In this document: positions 16,790-29,103 of the stretch, one piece after another
Numbering within the stretch: the first letter of the stretch is position 1
Layout of the letters: every line of letters begins with the position of its first letter
From: an uncultured Colwellia sp.
GTDB taxonomy: Bacteria > Pseudomonadota > Gammaproteobacteria > Enterobacterales > Alteromonadaceae
Direction: 5' to 3'
DNA length: 42,003 nucleotides
NCBI GenBank assembly: GCA_913062815.1
Contig: CAJXWZ010000042.1
Location: 1 to 42,003 of the forward strand
Notes under the pieces: model-generated
The model's input: only the letters and a program-made list of their open reading frames with translations
Told to the model about the DNA's origin: nothing
Database searches by the model: none
Program-made: the position numbers and the translations under genes

Positions 16790-19700
16790 TTATATACAAC
16801 GCTTATGTAGCTCTTGGATAGAAGTAACCGTATTACGATCATCTGCAGCATGAGCCCTACAAGCAGCAAAAGCTGCGTTTAATGTAGTAGTGTAAGCTAC
16901 TTTATAACGTAATGCACCACCACGTAATACTTTTGAATCTTCAATGGCTTTACGCCCTTCAGTTGTATTAATTATGTAGTTATATTCGCTGTTTTTAATT
17001 CTATCAAGAATATGCGGACGACCTTCGTGTACTTTGTTCACTAAACGCACGGGGATATTAGCTTCACCAAGAACGATGGCTGTGCCATGTGTTGCATCTA
17101 GTTCATAACCTAACTCAACCATTTGTTTTGCTAATTCAACAACTCGTACTTTATCTGAGTTTCGTACAGAAATTAAGGCACGGCCCGATTTAGGCACTGA
17201 CTCACCTGCACCTAAATTAGCTTTGGCATACGCTTCTTCAAACGTATCACCCACGCCCATCACCTCACCCGTTGAGCGCATTTCTGGACCAACTAGAGGA
17301 TCACTGCCATGGAATTTGTTAAACGGAATAACCACTTCTTTCACTGAGAAGTAATCTGGAATAACTTCTTCAGTAATGCCTTGCTCTTTTAACGACTTAC
17401 CCGCCATTACCCTAGCACCTATTTTGGCTAACGGTATTGAGGTGGCTTTTGAAACAAAAGGGATGGTACGCGCAGCACGTGGGTTTACTTCAATTAAGTA
17501 AACTTCGTTATCTTTGACCGCCATTTGTGTATTCATTAAACCAATAACACCAAGCTCAAACGCCAAGTCAGTTACTTGTTTACGCATTACATCTTGAATC
17601 TCTTGACTCAAGCTATACGCTGGCAATGAACAGGCGCTATCGCCTGAGTGCACACCTGCTTGTTCGATATGTTGCATAATACCGCCGATGACCACATCAG
17701 TACCATCACAGATAACATCAATATCTACCTCAATAGCATCATCAAGGAAGTGATCAAGTAATACCGGTGAATCGTTAGAAACACTTACTGCTTCAGTCAT
17801 ATAACGACGTAAATCATCTAGGTCATAAACAATTTCCATGGCACGCCCACCCAATACATAGGATGGGCGAACAACTAATGGGAAGCCGATAGTTTCAGCT
17901 TTTGCCATGGCTTCATCAAGCGAAGTCACCGTAGCATTTTCTGGTTGTAATAAACCTAAACGGTCAACCGCTTGTTGGAAACGCTCTCTATCTTCAGCTC
18001 TATCAATTGCATCAGGTGAAGTACCAATAATAGGTACACCAGCCGCTTCTAAAGCACGTGCTAACTTAAGTGGCGTTTGACCACCGTATTGCACAATAAC
18101 GCCTTTAGGCTTTTCAATGCGCACAATTTCCAACACATCTTCAAAGGTGATTGATTCAAAATAAAGTCTATCTGAAGTATCATAATCCGTTGAAACCGTT
18201 TCAGGATTGCAATTTACCATAATAGTTTCAAAGCCGTCTTCACGCAGTGCTAATGCCGCGTGAACACAACAGTAATCAAACTCAATGCCCTGACCAATAC
18301 GGTTAGGACCGCCACCTAAGATCATGATAGAGTCTTTATCTGTTGGTGCGGCTTCACACTCTTCATCATAAGTAGAATACATATAAGCAGTATCAGAGCT
18401 AAATTCAGCAGCACAAGTATCAACACGTTTATAAACTGGGTAGATATCAGCATTATGGCGTTTTTTACGTATTTCAGCTTCGCTTACACCAATAACATCA
18501 GCAAGACGAGCATCGGCGAAACCTTTACGCTTAAGTTTACGCAAATATTCAGGCGTTAGAATTTTCATGCCGCCGTCACGTACTTTCGCTTCTTCTAAAA
18601 CGATATCTTCAATCTGTACTAAGAACCAACGATCAATTTTCGTTAATCGGAATACGTCATCAACGCTTAAGCCTAAACGGAACGCATCAGCAACATACCA
18701 GATACGGTCTGAGCCCGCTTCTTGCAGCTCGTGCATAATTTTTGTTTTGGCGCCAGGTTGAGTAACATCAACATGAGGATCAAAACCATTTACGCCCACT
18801 TCTAAGCCGCGTAATGCTTTTTGCATAGACTCTTGTTGGTTACGACCTATCGCCATAACTTCACCCACAGACTTCATCTGTGTCGTTAGCCTATCTTCAC
18901 AACCGGCAAATTTTTCGAAGTTAAAACGTGGGATTTTAGTAACCACATAATCAATGGTTGGTTCAAATGATGCTGGTGTTTTGCCGCCAGTAATATCATT
19001 GGTTAATTCATCAAGGGTATAACCTACTGCTAATTTGGCAGCGATTTTAGCAATAGGGAAACCTGTTGCTTTAGAGGCTAACGCAGATGAGCGAGAAACA
19101 CGTGGGTTCATCTCAATAATAACCATACGGCCAGTATCAGGACAAATGCCAAACTGCACGTTTGAACCACCGGTTTCTACGCCAATTTCACGCAACACAG
19201 CCAATGAGGCGTTACGCATGATTTGGTATTCTTTATCGGTTAAGGTTTGCGCTGGTGCTACAGTTATTGAATCACCGGTATGAATACCCATAGGGTCGAA
19301 GTTTTCAATAGCACAAATAATGATGCAGTTATCATTTTTGTCGCGTACCACTTCCATTTCATATTCTTTCCAACCAATTAATGATTCATCAATCAATAAT
19401 TCTGTGGTGGGTGATAAATCTAGGCCGCGTGTACAAATTTCGGTAAATTCTTCAGTATTGTAAGCAATACCACCACCTGTGCCACCCATAGTAAATGAAG
19501 GGCGGATAATACAAGGGAAACCTAAATGCTTAACAGCAATATGGGCTTCTTCAATAGTATGAACAATTTCAGCACGCGGTGTATCTAGGCCGATGGATTT
19601 CATTGCCTTATCGAAACGACTTCTGTCTTCAGCTTTATCAATCGCGTCAGCAGTTGCGCCAATCATTTCAACATTAAACTCTGCTAAGACCCCTTTAGCT

Positions 19701-20008
19701 TCTAGCTCTAATGCACAATTAAGCGCAGTTTGGCCACCCATGGTAGGCAGTACAGCACAAGGACGCTCTTTTTCAATGATTTTACGCACTACTTCCCAGT
19801 GTATTGGTTCAATATACGTTGCATCGGCCATCTCTGGGTCAGTCATAATGGTAGCAGGGTTAGAATTAACTAAGATAACTCGGTAGCCCTCTTCACGTAA
19901 TGCTTTACAAGCCTGAGCACCTGAATAGTCAAACTCACAAGCTTGACCAATTACTATTGGGCCTGCACCTAAGATCAAGATACTTTTTAAGTCAGTTCTT
20001 TTTGCCAT
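16790..20008 (-). CDS. carB: Carbamoyl-phosphate synthase large subunit
   Basis: CarB makes carbamoyl phosphate from bicarbonate, ammonia delivered by CarA, and two ATP, feeding arginine and pyrimidine synthesis. The 1072 residues are almost identical in length to E. coli CarB. Two homologous ATP-grasp halves are visible, opening [21 protein letters not shown] and [19 protein letters not shown], with paired [12 protein letters not shown] and [12 protein letters not shown] motifs. The C-terminal MGS-like allosteric domain (about 935-1072) is complete. It follows carA by 31 bp. Confidence 0.98.
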   Translation of the reverse strand: MAKRTDLKSILILGAGPIVIGQACEFDYSGAQACKALREEGYRVILVNSNPATIMTDPEMADATYIEPIHWEVVRKIIEKERPCAVLPTMGGQTALNCALELEAKGVLAEFNVEMIGATADAIDKAEDRSRFDKAMKSIGLDTPRAEIVHTIEEAHIAVKHLGFPCIIRPSFTMGGTGGGIAYNTEEFTEICTRGLDLSPTTELLIDESLIGWKEYEMEVVRDKNDNCIIICAIENFDPMGIHTGDSITVAPAQTLTDKEYQIMRNASLAVLREIGVETGGSNVQFGICPDTGRMVIIEMNPRVSRSSALASKATGFPIAKIAAKLAVGYTLDELTNDITGGKTPASFEPTIDYVVTKIPRFNFEKFAGCEDRLTTQMKSVGEVMAIGRNQQESMQKALRGLEVGVNGFDPHVDVTQPGAKTKIMHELQEAGSDRIWYVADAFRLGLSVDDVFRLTKIDRWFLVQIEDIVLEEAKVRDGGMKILTPEYLRKLKRKGFADARLADVIGVSEAEIRKKRHNADIYPVYKRVDTCAAEFSSDTAYMYSTYDEECEAAPTDKDSIMILGGGPNRIGQGIEFDYCCVHAALALREDGFETIMVNCNPETVSTDYDTSDRLYFESITFEDVLEIVRIEKPKGVIVQYGGQTPLKLARALEAAGVPIIGTSPDAIDRAEDRERFQQAVDRLGLLQPENATVTSLDEAMAKAETIGFPLVVRPSYVLGGRAMEIVYDLDDLRRYMTEAVSVSNDSPVLLDHFLDDAIEVDIDVICDGTDVVIGGIMQHIEQAGVHSGDSACSLPAYSLSQEIQDVMRKQVTDLAFELGVIGLMNTQMAVKDNEVYLIEVNPRAARTIPFVSKATSIPLAKIGARVMAGKSLKEQGITEEVIPDYFSVKEVVIPFNKFHGSDPLVGPEMRSTGEVMGVGDTFEEAYAKANLGAGESVPKSGRALISVRNSDKVRVVELAKQMVELGYELDATHGTAIVLGEANIPVRLVNKVHEGRPHILDRIKNSEYNYIINTTEGRKAIEDSKVLRGGALRYKVAYTTTLNAAFAACRAHAADDRNTVTSIQELHKRCI

Positions 20009-20039
20009 GTCTATATTCTCTCTTATCTTGTCTGTCGGA

Positions 20040-21212
20040 TTAAGCTTGCTTTGCTTTATATTCGTTAATTAACTCAATGAAATGATCAAATAACGGCGCT
20101 GCATCATGAGGTCCTGGACTTGCTTCAGGGTGGCCTTGGAAACTAAAAGCAGGTTTATCTGTACGATGAATACCTTGTAAAGAGCCATCAAATAATGATT
20201 TATGCGTCGCTCTTAAATTATCGGGTAAATTAGCTTCATCAACGGCAAACCCATGGTTTTGAGAAGTGATCATAACGACATCACGGTCTAAGTCTTTTAC
20301 CGGGTGATTGGCACCATGATGACCAAATTTCATTTTGATGGTTTTTGCACCACTAGCTAAACCAAGTAACTGATGACCTAAGCAAATGCCAAACACAGGG
20401 ATATCTGTCGTTAAAAATGTTTTAATTGCAGAGATTGCATAGTCACAAGGCTCAGGGTCTCCAGGGCCATTTGACAAAAATATCCCATCGGGTTTCATTG
20501 CTAAGACATCACTGGCAGATGTTTGTGCGGGTACCACGGTTAGTTTACAACCACGGTCTACTAACATACGTAAAATATTACTCTTCGCACCAAAATCATA
20601 GGCAACCACGTGAAAGTCAAAGCTTTCTGGCTCTGAAAAGCCTTCTCCCATAGCACTACCTAAAGCCCAACTACCTGAAGTCCACTGGTATTGTTCTTTA
20701 GTTGAAACGACTTTTGCTAAATCCATTCCTTTTAAGCCTGGAAATGCTTTAGCTTGCTCAAAGGCACTATCTTGCGCTGCTTGTAAGTTGTCATTACTTG
20801 CGTTATCAATCGTTAGAATACAGCCATTTTGCGCGCCTTTTTCACGTAACACACGGGTTAACTTTCGTGTATCAATATCAGCTATGCCCAAAATATTATT
20901 GTCTTTTAGATAGTCACTTAAACTTTGCTCATTTCGAAAGTTGCTGGCCAAAAGAGGTAAGTCGCGAATTACTAGGCCTTTGGCCACAATAGTATCGGAC
21001 TCTTTATCTTCACAGTTTGTGCCTGTATTACCGATATGTGGATATGTCAGGGTGATAATTTGCTCTGCATATGAAGGGTCGGTTAGGATTTCCTGATAAC
21101 CTGTCATAGAAGTGTTAAATACCACTTCACCAACAGCCGTTCCCTGTGCACCAATTGCGGTGCCTTTAAATACGGTACCGTCTTCAAGTACCAAAATAGC
21201 AGATATAGCCAA
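20040..21212 (-). CDS. carA: Carbamoyl-phosphate synthase small subunit
   Basis: CarA hydrolyses glutamine and channels ammonia to CarB. It has the class I glutamine amidotransferase triad: the nucleophile Cys in [11 protein letters not shown] (about residue 277) and the His and Glu in [13 protein letters not shown]. The open frame extends to TTG 21224. The strong Shine-Dalgarno GGAGG lies 5 nt before a second TTG at 21210-21212, which gives the family-typical N-terminus [12 protein letters not shown] and 390 residues. It starts the carAB unit behind a recognisable promoter with a leader of about 85 nt. Confidence 0.96.
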   Translation of the reverse strand: MAISAILVLEDGTVFKGTAIGAQGTAVGEVVFNTSMTGYQEILTDPSYAEQIITLTYPHIGNTGTNCEDKESDTIVAKGLVIRDLPLLASNFRNEQSLSDYLKDNNILGIADIDTRKLTRVLREKGAQNGCILTIDNASNDNLQAAQDSAFEQAKAFPGLKGMDLAKVVSTKEQYQWTSGSWALGSAMGEGFSEPESFDFHVVAYDFGAKSNILRMLVDRGCKLTVVPAQTSASDVLAMKPDGIFLSNGPGDPEPCDYAISAIKTFLTTDIPVFGICLGHQLLGLASGAKTIKMKFGHHGANHPVKDLDRDVVMITSQNHGFAVDEANLPDNLRATHKSLFDGSLQGIHRTDKPAFSFQGHPEASPGPHDAAPLFDHFIELINEYKAKQA

Positions 21213-21264
21213 TGTAACCTCCAAAAAGAAGAAAGAAACGCAAAGTTCTTATTTTATAAAAACC

Positions 21265-21303
21265 ATTTAAGAGTAGCTCAACAAGCGTTAATTCCTCTTA
21301 AAT
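21265..21303 (-). promoter_or_regulatory. Inverted repeat in the carAB leader
   Basis: ATTTAAGAG (21265-21273) and CTCTTAAAT (21295-21303) are a perfect 9-bp inverted repeat with a 21 nt spacer. It lies just downstream of the carAB -10 element, so it would form a hairpin at the very 5' end of the transcript or act as an operator. I could not match it to an ArgR or PurR consensus. Confidence 0.4.
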
Positions 21304-21306
21304 TAA

Positions 21307-21335
21307 ACATAAAATTTGCACATAAAAAATGTCAA
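21307..21335 (-). promoter_or_regulatory. Probable carAB promoter
   Basis: On the minus strand -35 TTGACA (21330-21335) is followed after 17 bp by TTATGT (21307-21312), about 95 bp upstream of the carA start codon. The -35 is consensus and the -10 is moderate. Confidence 0.6.
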
Positions 21336-21439
21336 AAACCAACCTTTCGTTAAATTTTTGACAAAATCCACTTATTTTACGCTTGTAGCCTTCTTTCGTC
21401 TAGTAAAAAATGTAAAAACTCTTACTTTTATGTGATTTG

Positions 21440-21476
21440 AACTATTTTGATGACCAAACGGTCAAAAACAATAGTT
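21440..21476 (-). terminator. Weak hairpin just after dapB
   Basis: An outer stem AACTATT/AATAGTT (21440-21446, 21470-21476) and an inner stem TGACC/GGTCA (21451-21455, 21460-21464) are separated by an internal loop. The hairpin begins 2 bp after the dapB stop. There is no clean T tract on the minus strand, so termination is doubtful. Confidence 0.35.
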
Positions 21477-21478
21477 AT

Positions 21479-22285
21479 CTAATCTTTTAAACCTAAAACA
21501 TCTTGCATGTCGTAAAAACCATTTTTGGCTTCAAACAACCAAAAAGCAGCACGCATCGCACCTAATGCAAACGTCATACGTGAACTTGCTTTATGGGTAA
21601 TTTCTATTCGCTCACCCAAATCTGCAAAATAAGCGGTATGCTCGCCAACAATATCACCCGCTCTAACGGTAGCGAAACCAATAGTATCTCGGCTACGCTC
21701 TTCTGTTATACCTTCACGACCATACACCGCTACTTTATTAAGATCTCGTCCTAATGTATCAGCAATTACCTGTCCCATTTTTACGGCAGTTCCTGAAGGC
21801 GCATCCTTTTTAAATCGATGATGGGCTTCAAAAATTTCTATATCAGTATAGTCGCCAATCGCCTTTGCCGTTACTTCTAACAGCTTAAACATTAGGTTCA
21901 CACCAACAGAAGTATTCGGCGCTAAAACAACAGGCATTGATTTTCCTGCATTTTCAATTAGTTGCACTTGTTCATCGCTAAAACCTGTAGTACCAATGAC
22001 TAAGGCTTTATGGTGTTGCATACACCAATCAATATTCTCTAACGTTGTTTCTATTGAAGTGAAATCTATATAAACATCCGCTTTAGTTAATTCACTTAAT
22101 TGAGTTGCTGCTGTTAAGCCAATTGCGCCAATGCCAGCGAGTTCTCCAAGATCAAAACCAGAAAATGATGAACTTGCACGTACGCTGCCACCGACTAAGT
22201 CGATACTTTCATGCTCATGGGCTGCTTTAATAAGGTTTCGCCCCATGCGACCACTACAGCCTAATATTGCTACTTTAACTTTCAT
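21479..22285 (-). CDS. dapB: 4-hydroxy-tetrahydrodipicolinate reductase
   Basis: DapB catalyses an NAD(P)H-dependent step of the diaminopimelate/lysine pathway. The Rossmann motif GCSGRMG is at residues 9-15, and the substrate-binding and catalytic segment is [13 protein letters not shown]. The C-terminal block [20 protein letters not shown] is also conserved. Its 268 residues match the family. It follows the NTF2-like gene by 28 bp and precedes the carAB promoter region. Confidence 0.97.
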   Translation of the reverse strand: MKVKVAILGCSGRMGRNLIKAAHEHESIDLVGGSVRASSSFSGFDLGELAGIGAIGLTAATQLSELTKADVYIDFTSIETTLENIDWCMQHHKALVIGTTGFSDEQVQLIENAGKSMPVVLAPNTSVGVNLMFKLLEVTAKAIGDYTDIEIFEAHHRFKKDAPSGTAVKMGQVIADTLGRDLNKVAVYGREGITEERSRDTIGFATVRAGDIVGEHTAYFADLGERIEITHKASSRMTFALGAMRAAFWLFEAKNGFYDMQDVLGLKD

Positions 22286-22313
22286 GACACTTCTCTTTTA
22301 ACTATTATTTACG

Positions 22314-22769
22314 CTATTTCAACACATTAGCGTTTACTGAAAATGAATGGGTTAATGATATAGAGTTAGCTAACTCATGGGAAACCACATTCATAATTTT
22401 TAATTCTTGTTTAGCTACTTCTGAACTATCTGATGTCACAATACTTATATGATAAAAAGCACTAAAATCAGCAAAAGTCTGATTAGTTCCATCTAAGAAC
22501 TCCCAATCAATGCAAGCCAGCAGTAAATGTGCATTTATTTGCATGAAACTCGCCTTTTGGGCAACTATTTTACTGGTGTTGGCTTGCTGTAGCTGAGTAA
22601 AGATTTCGTTAAATTCTTTTTTGCACTGCTCAACATTTGTTAGCAGCACGATTTTATCTGGAGTATTCAATGTGCAAGGCAACTGATAACAAGCACATAC
22701 GCTATTAAGATCATAGCCTACAAACGCTTCCAAATATTGGCTGAACAAAGCTTCAACTTTTTTCTTCAT
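22314..22769 (-). CDS. NTF2/SnoaL-like hypothetical protein
   Basis: This 151-residue cytoplasmic protein has no signal peptide. A long N-terminal helix region KKVEALFSQYLEAFVGYDLNSVCACYQLPC leads into alternating strands, including a LLLACIDWEF strand. This layout suggests the NTF2/SnoaL-like cone fold, often used for small-molecule binding. I see no catalytic signature. It is 28 bp upstream of dapB on the same strand and is probably cotranscribed; a terminator separates it from fklB. Function unknown. Confidence 0.6.
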   Translation of the reverse strand: MKKKVEALFSQYLEAFVGYDLNSVCACYQLPCTLNTPDKIVLLTNVEQCKKEFNEIFTQLQQANTSKIVAQKASFMQINAHLLLACIDWEFLDGTNQTFADFSAFYHISIVTSDSSEVAKQELKIMNVVSHELANSISLTHSFSVNANVLK

Positions 22770-22810
22770 TATATTGATCTTGATAAGTTGCTAATAGTAA
22801 TTAAAAAACA

Positions 22811-22841
22811 ATCAAAAAAAAGCCCTCAAATGAGGGCTTTT
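22811..22841 (-). terminator. Rho-independent terminator of fklB
   Basis: AAAAGCCCTC (22818-22827) pairs with GAGGGCTTTT (22832-22841). On the minus strand it is followed by a run of T residues (forward A run at 22813-22821). It lies about 12 bp past the fklB stop. Confidence 0.88.
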
Positions 22842-22853
22842 AAAGTAACTAAC

Positions 22854-23477
22854 TTAGCTAACGATGCTAAGTAATTCCACATCAAATACTAACGTAGCAT
22901 AAGGAGGAATTGCACCTTGTGAGCCTTGCTCACCATAAGCTAAATTATAAGGAATAGTTAATTTCCACTTGCTGCCTTCCGTCATTAACTGTAATGCTTC
23001 AGTCCAACCGGCGATAACGCCGCCTACTGGAAATTCTGCTGGTTGACCGCGATCAACCGAGCTGTCAAATACTTCGCCATTAGCAAATGTGCCATGGTAA
23101 TGAACACGAACAGTGCTATCAGCAGTAGGTTTTTCACCTTCGCCAGTTGCAATAACTTCATACTGTAAACCAGACTCAGTAACTGTAACTTCATCACGCT
23201 TAGCATTTTCAGCTAAAAACTTTTCACCTTCAGCTGCTTTTTCTTTAGCAATTTCTTGCTCTTGTTCTTGTAGTTTTTTAGACACTACAGAAAAAGCTGC
23301 ATTTAAATCTTCATCAGATACTTGGCTTGCTGCATCTGCTAACGCATCTGCAATTCCTGCTTGTACTGCAGTAATATCAAAGTCTTTAAAAGGGTTGTTG
23401 CGAAGTTGATCACCTAATTGACGACCTACACCATAGCTTACACGTTGCTCAATTGTTTCAAATGTATTTTCAGACAT
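22854..23477 (-). CDS. fklB: FKBP-type peptidyl-prolyl isomerase (FklB/FKBP22-like)
   Basis: This cis-trans prolyl isomerase has 207 residues. The N-terminal helical dimerisation domain (about 1-100) starts VSYGVGRQLGDQL. The C-terminal FKBP domain (about 110-207) has VHYHGTFANGEVFDSS, PVGGVIAGWTEAL and IPYNLAYGEQGSQGAIPPYATLVFDVELL. There is no signal peptide, so it is cytoplasmic. It is divergent from the nhaC-type gene and has its own terminator. Confidence 0.94.
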   Translation of the reverse strand: MSENTFETIEQRVSYGVGRQLGDQLRNNPFKDFDITAVQAGIADALADAASQVSDEDLNAAFSVVSKKLQEQEQEIAKEKAAEGEKFLAENAKRDEVTVTESGLQYEVIATGEGEKPTADSTVRVHYHGTFANGEVFDSSVDRGQPAEFPVGGVIAGWTEALQLMTEGSKWKLTIPYNLAYGEQGSQGAIPPYATLVFDVELLSIVS

Positions 23478-23677
23478 ATTAATTCACTTACTTTACTAAT
23501 AAATAGGGTGTTAAAAATTTTGCGCAATTCTAGCATAACTGAATGATAAGATCATCCTGTTTTCAGCCATCTAAACATCCACGGTGACAGACTATTATTT
23601 AACGTTATAATGCGTTAGGCTTAGCCAAAATAATAAAAGCTTTAACGCCTTACATTAAAGCGCTAGGAATTACAGAC

Positions 23678-25018
23678 ATGTCCGATACCGCAGTACCTCA
23701 AGCTGATATACAAAAAAGATCCTTAGTTGCTTTACTCCCTTTTGCCGTATTTCTTGGCTTGTTTCTAGGCACAGGAATCATACTTACGCTGCAAGGTGCA
23801 GATTTTGCCTTTTATCAACTGCCCGCGAGCATAGCCATAATTCCTGCAATTTTTGTTGCACTATATTTAGGTAAAATAAAAAATAACGAATCTATTGATA
23901 AACAAATAGGGCAATTCATTAGGGGTGCTGGTCATGCCAACATCATAACTATGTGTGTTATCTACCTACTTGCTGGTGCCTTTGCTACCGTCGCGAAGGC
24001 GACTGGGAGTGTTGATGCCAGTGTGCAATTAGGCTTAGCAGTTTTTCCTAGCTATTTATTACTCCCTGGCCTGTTTTTAGTAGCCGCATTCTTATCAACT
24101 GCCATGGGTACCTCAATGGGTACTATTGCCGCCATTGCTCCCATTGCTTTAGGCTTTATTGAATCTGCAGGCATAGACCCTGCTCTGGTCGCTGGTTGTT
24201 TAATTTCAGGCGCAATTTTTGGCGATAACTTATCAATAATCTCTGATACCACGATTGCTTCAACACGCAGTCAGGGAGCACATATGAGAGATAAATTTAA
24301 AGTTAACTTCAAATTTGCTGTGCCTGCAGCCATCATTTGTTTAATAATCTTTGCGACATTAGGGCAAAGTATTAACTATGAAGTCGCAAGTGACTCAGCG
24401 CTTGTGGGACTCATTCCATATGTTGTTATTTTAGTGTTAGCACTGTCTGGTGTGAATGTCTTTGTCGTGCTAACCCTTGGTATAGTGCTAGCTGCAATTA
24501 TTGGCATGTTAACTAATGACTATCAATTATCAGCCTGGATTAACGATATCAACGCTGGCTTTGCCAGTATGCAAGATATCTTCATTTTATCATTATTCAT
24601 TGGTGGTTTAAGTGAATTGATAAGGCATCAAGGAGGCTTAGCCGCGTTAACACAGGGTATTGAGTCATTGGCAAGAAAATTAAGCCCAAATAATAAAAAG
24701 CGTGCTGGCGGCTTTGGTATCGCGGGTTTAACCTTTTGTTGTAACTTCTTTACCGCCAACAATACTGTATCGATAATTATAACTGGAGAAACAGCAAAAC
24801 AACTGGCTACCGATGGAGAGATAACACCCGCCCAATCAGCTAGTTTGTTAGATATTTTTGCTTGTATAAACCAAGGTTTACTGCCCTATGGCGCACAAGC
24901 TTTACTGTTAGGTGCAACCTTAGGAATATCACCATTAGCAGTTGTTTCCCATTCTTTCTACCCTATCATTTTATTTGTAACTGCAGGTTTTGCTTTTTGG
25001 CGTATGACCAAGAAATAA
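23678..25018 (+). CDS. NhaC-family Na+/H+ antiporter-like membrane protein
   Basis: This 446-residue protein has about eleven hydrophobic helices. It carries the NhaC-family blocks LSTAMGTSMGTIAAIAPIALGF and SGAIFGDNLSIISDTTIASTRSQG, and a late segment with CCNFFTANNTVSIIITG. The second block holds the conserved polar and acidic residues (GDNLS, SDT) expected for ion exchange. It probably moves Na+ out against H+, but the family also includes other substrates, so the exact one is inferred. Its stop codon directly abuts the stop of the convergent 2H-like gene. Confidence 0.85.
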   Translation: MSDTAVPQADIQKRSLVALLPFAVFLGLFLGTGIILTLQGADFAFYQLPASIAIIPAIFVALYLGKIKNNESIDKQIGQFIRGAGHANIITMCVIYLLAGAFATVAKATGSVDASVQLGLAVFPSYLLLPGLFLVAAFLSTAMGTSMGTIAAIAPIALGFIESAGIDPALVAGCLISGAIFGDNLSIISDTTIASTRSQGAHMRDKFKVNFKFAVPAAIICLIIFATLGQSINYEVASDSALVGLIPYVVILVLALSGVNVFVVLTLGIVLAAIIGMLTNDYQLSAWINDINAGFASMQDIFILSLFIGGLSELIRHQGGLAALTQGIESLARKLSPNNKKRAGGFGIAGLTFCCNFFTANNTVSIIITGETAKQLATDGEITPAQSASLLDIFACINQGLLPYGAQALLLGATLGISPLAVVSHSFYPIILFVTAGFAFWRMTKK

Positions 25019-25678
25019 TTACTTCACTAAGGTAGAGCTATCTTTTTTGACGCCATAAATATCATTCGGGTTAAAGGCTAACGTAACATGGAGGTCTTTT
25101 TGTTTAAGCAAGAAACGTTGACGAATCAATTGCCCTTCACCGCTTTGGGCAACAACAAAAAATGTTTTTTTCCCGTCTTGTTCAACCTTGCCTAAACCGA
25201 GTAATGATACATTGAGCTGGCTAGACAAATTACCATTTACCGTTGACGAAACCAGTTGCTCCACTAATGCTTTGTCCGCTAATTGATATTCCATTGGGTT
25301 GAGTAAAGTCATATGAAATAATTGATGGTCTCGAGCGGCTTGAAATGCGCGATAGGATTGAAAATCATCGCCTAACAGTTTTTCCAATGCTGTTAAATAA
25401 GGCATCAACTCCGCTCGACTCACAATTGCGCCTAAATAATGTTGTCCTTTGCTATCTGACAATTTAGAGACAGTTAAGCGTATTGTTTTAAGTTGATTTG
25501 GTTGCTGGGTATCTGAATCGGTTGCTAATTGCATATCTCGAGAGTCATTAAGAGATCTGAGCGCTTTAGCTTGCGTATCTGTCAGCTTAGTTTGTGCATT
25601 AGTCAAATTGTCAGCGTAAATAGTCATTGAACTAATAAAAAGAAGTGTAACAACAAATCGAGTAATAATTAATATCAT
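25019..25678 (-). CDS. Exported 2H phosphoesterase-like protein
   Basis: This 219-residue protein has a hydrophobic N-terminal signal (about 1-21, ending TIYA). A low-complexity linker leads to a domain with two H-x-T-L motifs, HMTL (residues 122-125) and HVTL (197-200), the latter within DLHVTLAFNPNDIYG. Paired HxT/SL motifs about 75 residues apart are the signature of the 2H phosphoesterase fold (LigT, 2'-5' RNA ligase and cyclic phosphodiesterases). The downstream sequence resembles the family's Swiss-army-knife branch. Most such enzymes are cytoplasmic, so export is unusual. It is 8 bp downstream of ligA and likely cotranscribed. Substrate unknown. Confidence 0.7.
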   Translation of the reverse strand: MILIITRFVVTLLFISSMTIYADNLTNAQTKLTDTQAKALRSLNDSRDMQLATDSDTQQPNQLKTIRLTVSKLSDSKGQHYLGAIVSRAELMPYLTALEKLLGDDFQSYRAFQAARDHQLFHMTLLNPMEYQLADKALVEQLVSSTVNGNLSSQLNVSLLGLGKVEQDGKKTFFVVAQSGEGQLIRQRFLLKQKDLHVTLAFNPNDIYGVKKDSSTLVK

Positions 25679-25686
25679 TCAAAATC

Positions 25687-27765
<2,079 letters not shown>

Positions 27766-27774
27766 TTACTTGTA

Positions 27775-27805
27775 AATAAGCCCCTGAATTATTCAGAGGC
27801 TTATT
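27775..27805 (-). terminator. Hairpin between zipA and ligA, possible attenuator
   Basis: AATAAGCC (27775-27782) pairs with GGCTTATT (27798-27805), and an inner CTGAA/TTCAG stem extends it after one mismatch. On the minus strand only a short T-rich stretch follows. It lies between the zipA stop and the ligA start and may partially terminate zipA transcripts or stabilise the 3' end. Confidence 0.45.
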
Positions 27806-27850
27806 GAGTGAAAATATTTAGTTATTTGAAGTGAAACATGCACAGACAGG

Positions 27851-28930
27851 TTAAACGCTAGCTAAACGGTATTGTCTATCAAATTCTCGAATTTTACTTA
27901 CATAATGCTGTTCTGTCTGCTTAGTCATGATATTACGCTTATCATCAAGTAACTGTGCACCAAATTCAACGGCTAACTGTTTTGCTGCCGCTAACATTTG
28001 TTCAAACGCCGCAAAGGGATCACTCGCATTGGGTAGTGTCATAAACAAGCTCACCCCCTGGGTAGCAAATGTTTCCATGCTATCTAAATCAAATGAGCCA
28101 GGGTTGAGCATATTCGCTAAACTAAAAGTAACGGCGCCATTTCCAGCATTGTCTTGATGACGATGGAAAATATTCATTTCGCCATATTTAAGGCCCAATG
28201 TTAATAGACTAGGCAGAAGTGCTGCACCTGACATATGGTGGTTTTCTGGCATTACCACACTTAAAATAATGACTTGTGATTCAATATCAATTGTTTTTGC
28301 TTTATTAGCCTGCTTAGCTTTAACTTCAGTTTTATCCGTACTCATGTTCGGCATTGCTTCTTCATCAAGCGCGACACCTTCACCGAAATTAATTTCCATT
28401 TGGTTTCGCTTTAATTCAGCTTTTTTAATTTCAGCTTTTGCAGCGTTTTTCTTATTAGGCGCCTTTTTAGGTTTCGCCTGTGTTACGGGTTGTTGATAAA
28501 GTGGTTGCGCTAACGTTATTTCTTCTTTCGCATTATCTTCTGCAAGTGTTTCTTGCGTTTTCTCTTCTGAGAATGCTAGTGGAGTATCGTGTTCAGCTAC
28601 TTGTTCTTTTGAATTGAGCTCGTTATATGTTTCATTACTTTGACCATTTTCTAAATGACTGATTTCTTCAAGGCTAATATTTTGTTCAAAGTCTTTTTCA
28701 CTTTCAACTTCAGGTTCATTATCTTGTTTAAGAACTTTTACTTGACCAACGCCATCTTGGTCAAAACCGCTACGATCAAAATCTCTCGACAATGGTTGTA
28801 CTTTTTCTTTACTCGCTTTGAGTTTATACGGATTTTTTTGCTTTCTAATTGTCCACATACCATGGATAAAAATAGCAGCAATGACCACACCGCTAAGAAT
28901 AATTAATGCGTTTCTGAAATTATCTTCCAT
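27851..28930 (-). CDS. zipA: Cell division protein ZipA
   Basis: ZipA anchors FtsZ to the inner membrane. It has an N-terminal membrane helix (about residues 7-25, ending HGMWTIRKQKNPYK). A long charged linker rich in Glu, Lys, Gln and Pro follows, and then a C-terminal FtsZ-binding domain (about 215-345) with VMPENHHMSGAALLPSLLTLGLKYG and MTLPNASDPFAAFEQML. The open frame extends to 29023, but ATG at 28930 (MEDNFRNALIIL) has AGG 7 nt upstream and gives the family N-terminus and 359 residues. It is divergent from cysZ and precedes ligA. Confidence 0.95.
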   Translation of the reverse strand: MEDNFRNALIILSGVVIAAIFIHGMWTIRKQKNPYKLKASKEKVQPLSRDFDRSGFDQDGVGQVKVLKQDNEPEVESEKDFEQNISLEEISHLENGQSNETYNELNSKEQVAEHDTPLAFSEEKTQETLAEDNAKEEITLAQPLYQQPVTQAKPKKAPNKKNAAKAEIKKAELKRNQMEINFGEGVALDEEAMPNMSTDKTEVKAKQANKAKTIDIESQVIILSVVMPENHHMSGAALLPSLLTLGLKYGEMNIFHRHQDNAGNGAVTFSLANMLNPGSFDLDSMETFATQGVSLFMTLPNASDPFAAFEQMLAAAKQLAVEFGAQLLDDKRNIMTKQTEQHYVSKIREFDRQYRLASV

Positions 28931-29103
28931 TGTTATGCCTGTTGAGTAATACTTTCTAAGGAAATCGAAATTGTTATTATTATATAAAAAATGCAAAATA
29001 AACTCTAACAGAAACAGTGGCATTTTGTAACAAGTTAGTGCTGTAAATACCTTTATGCTAAGTTTACAATCTAGCTATTAAAATCAATGAGTTAGTGTTT
29101 TAT

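Noticed and set aside
18567..19886. Plus-strand open frames opposite carB (for example 18567-18761, 19035-19283, 19593-19886)
   Set aside because: They lie antisense to the highly conserved carB frame, lack ribosome-binding sites and show no recognisable domains.
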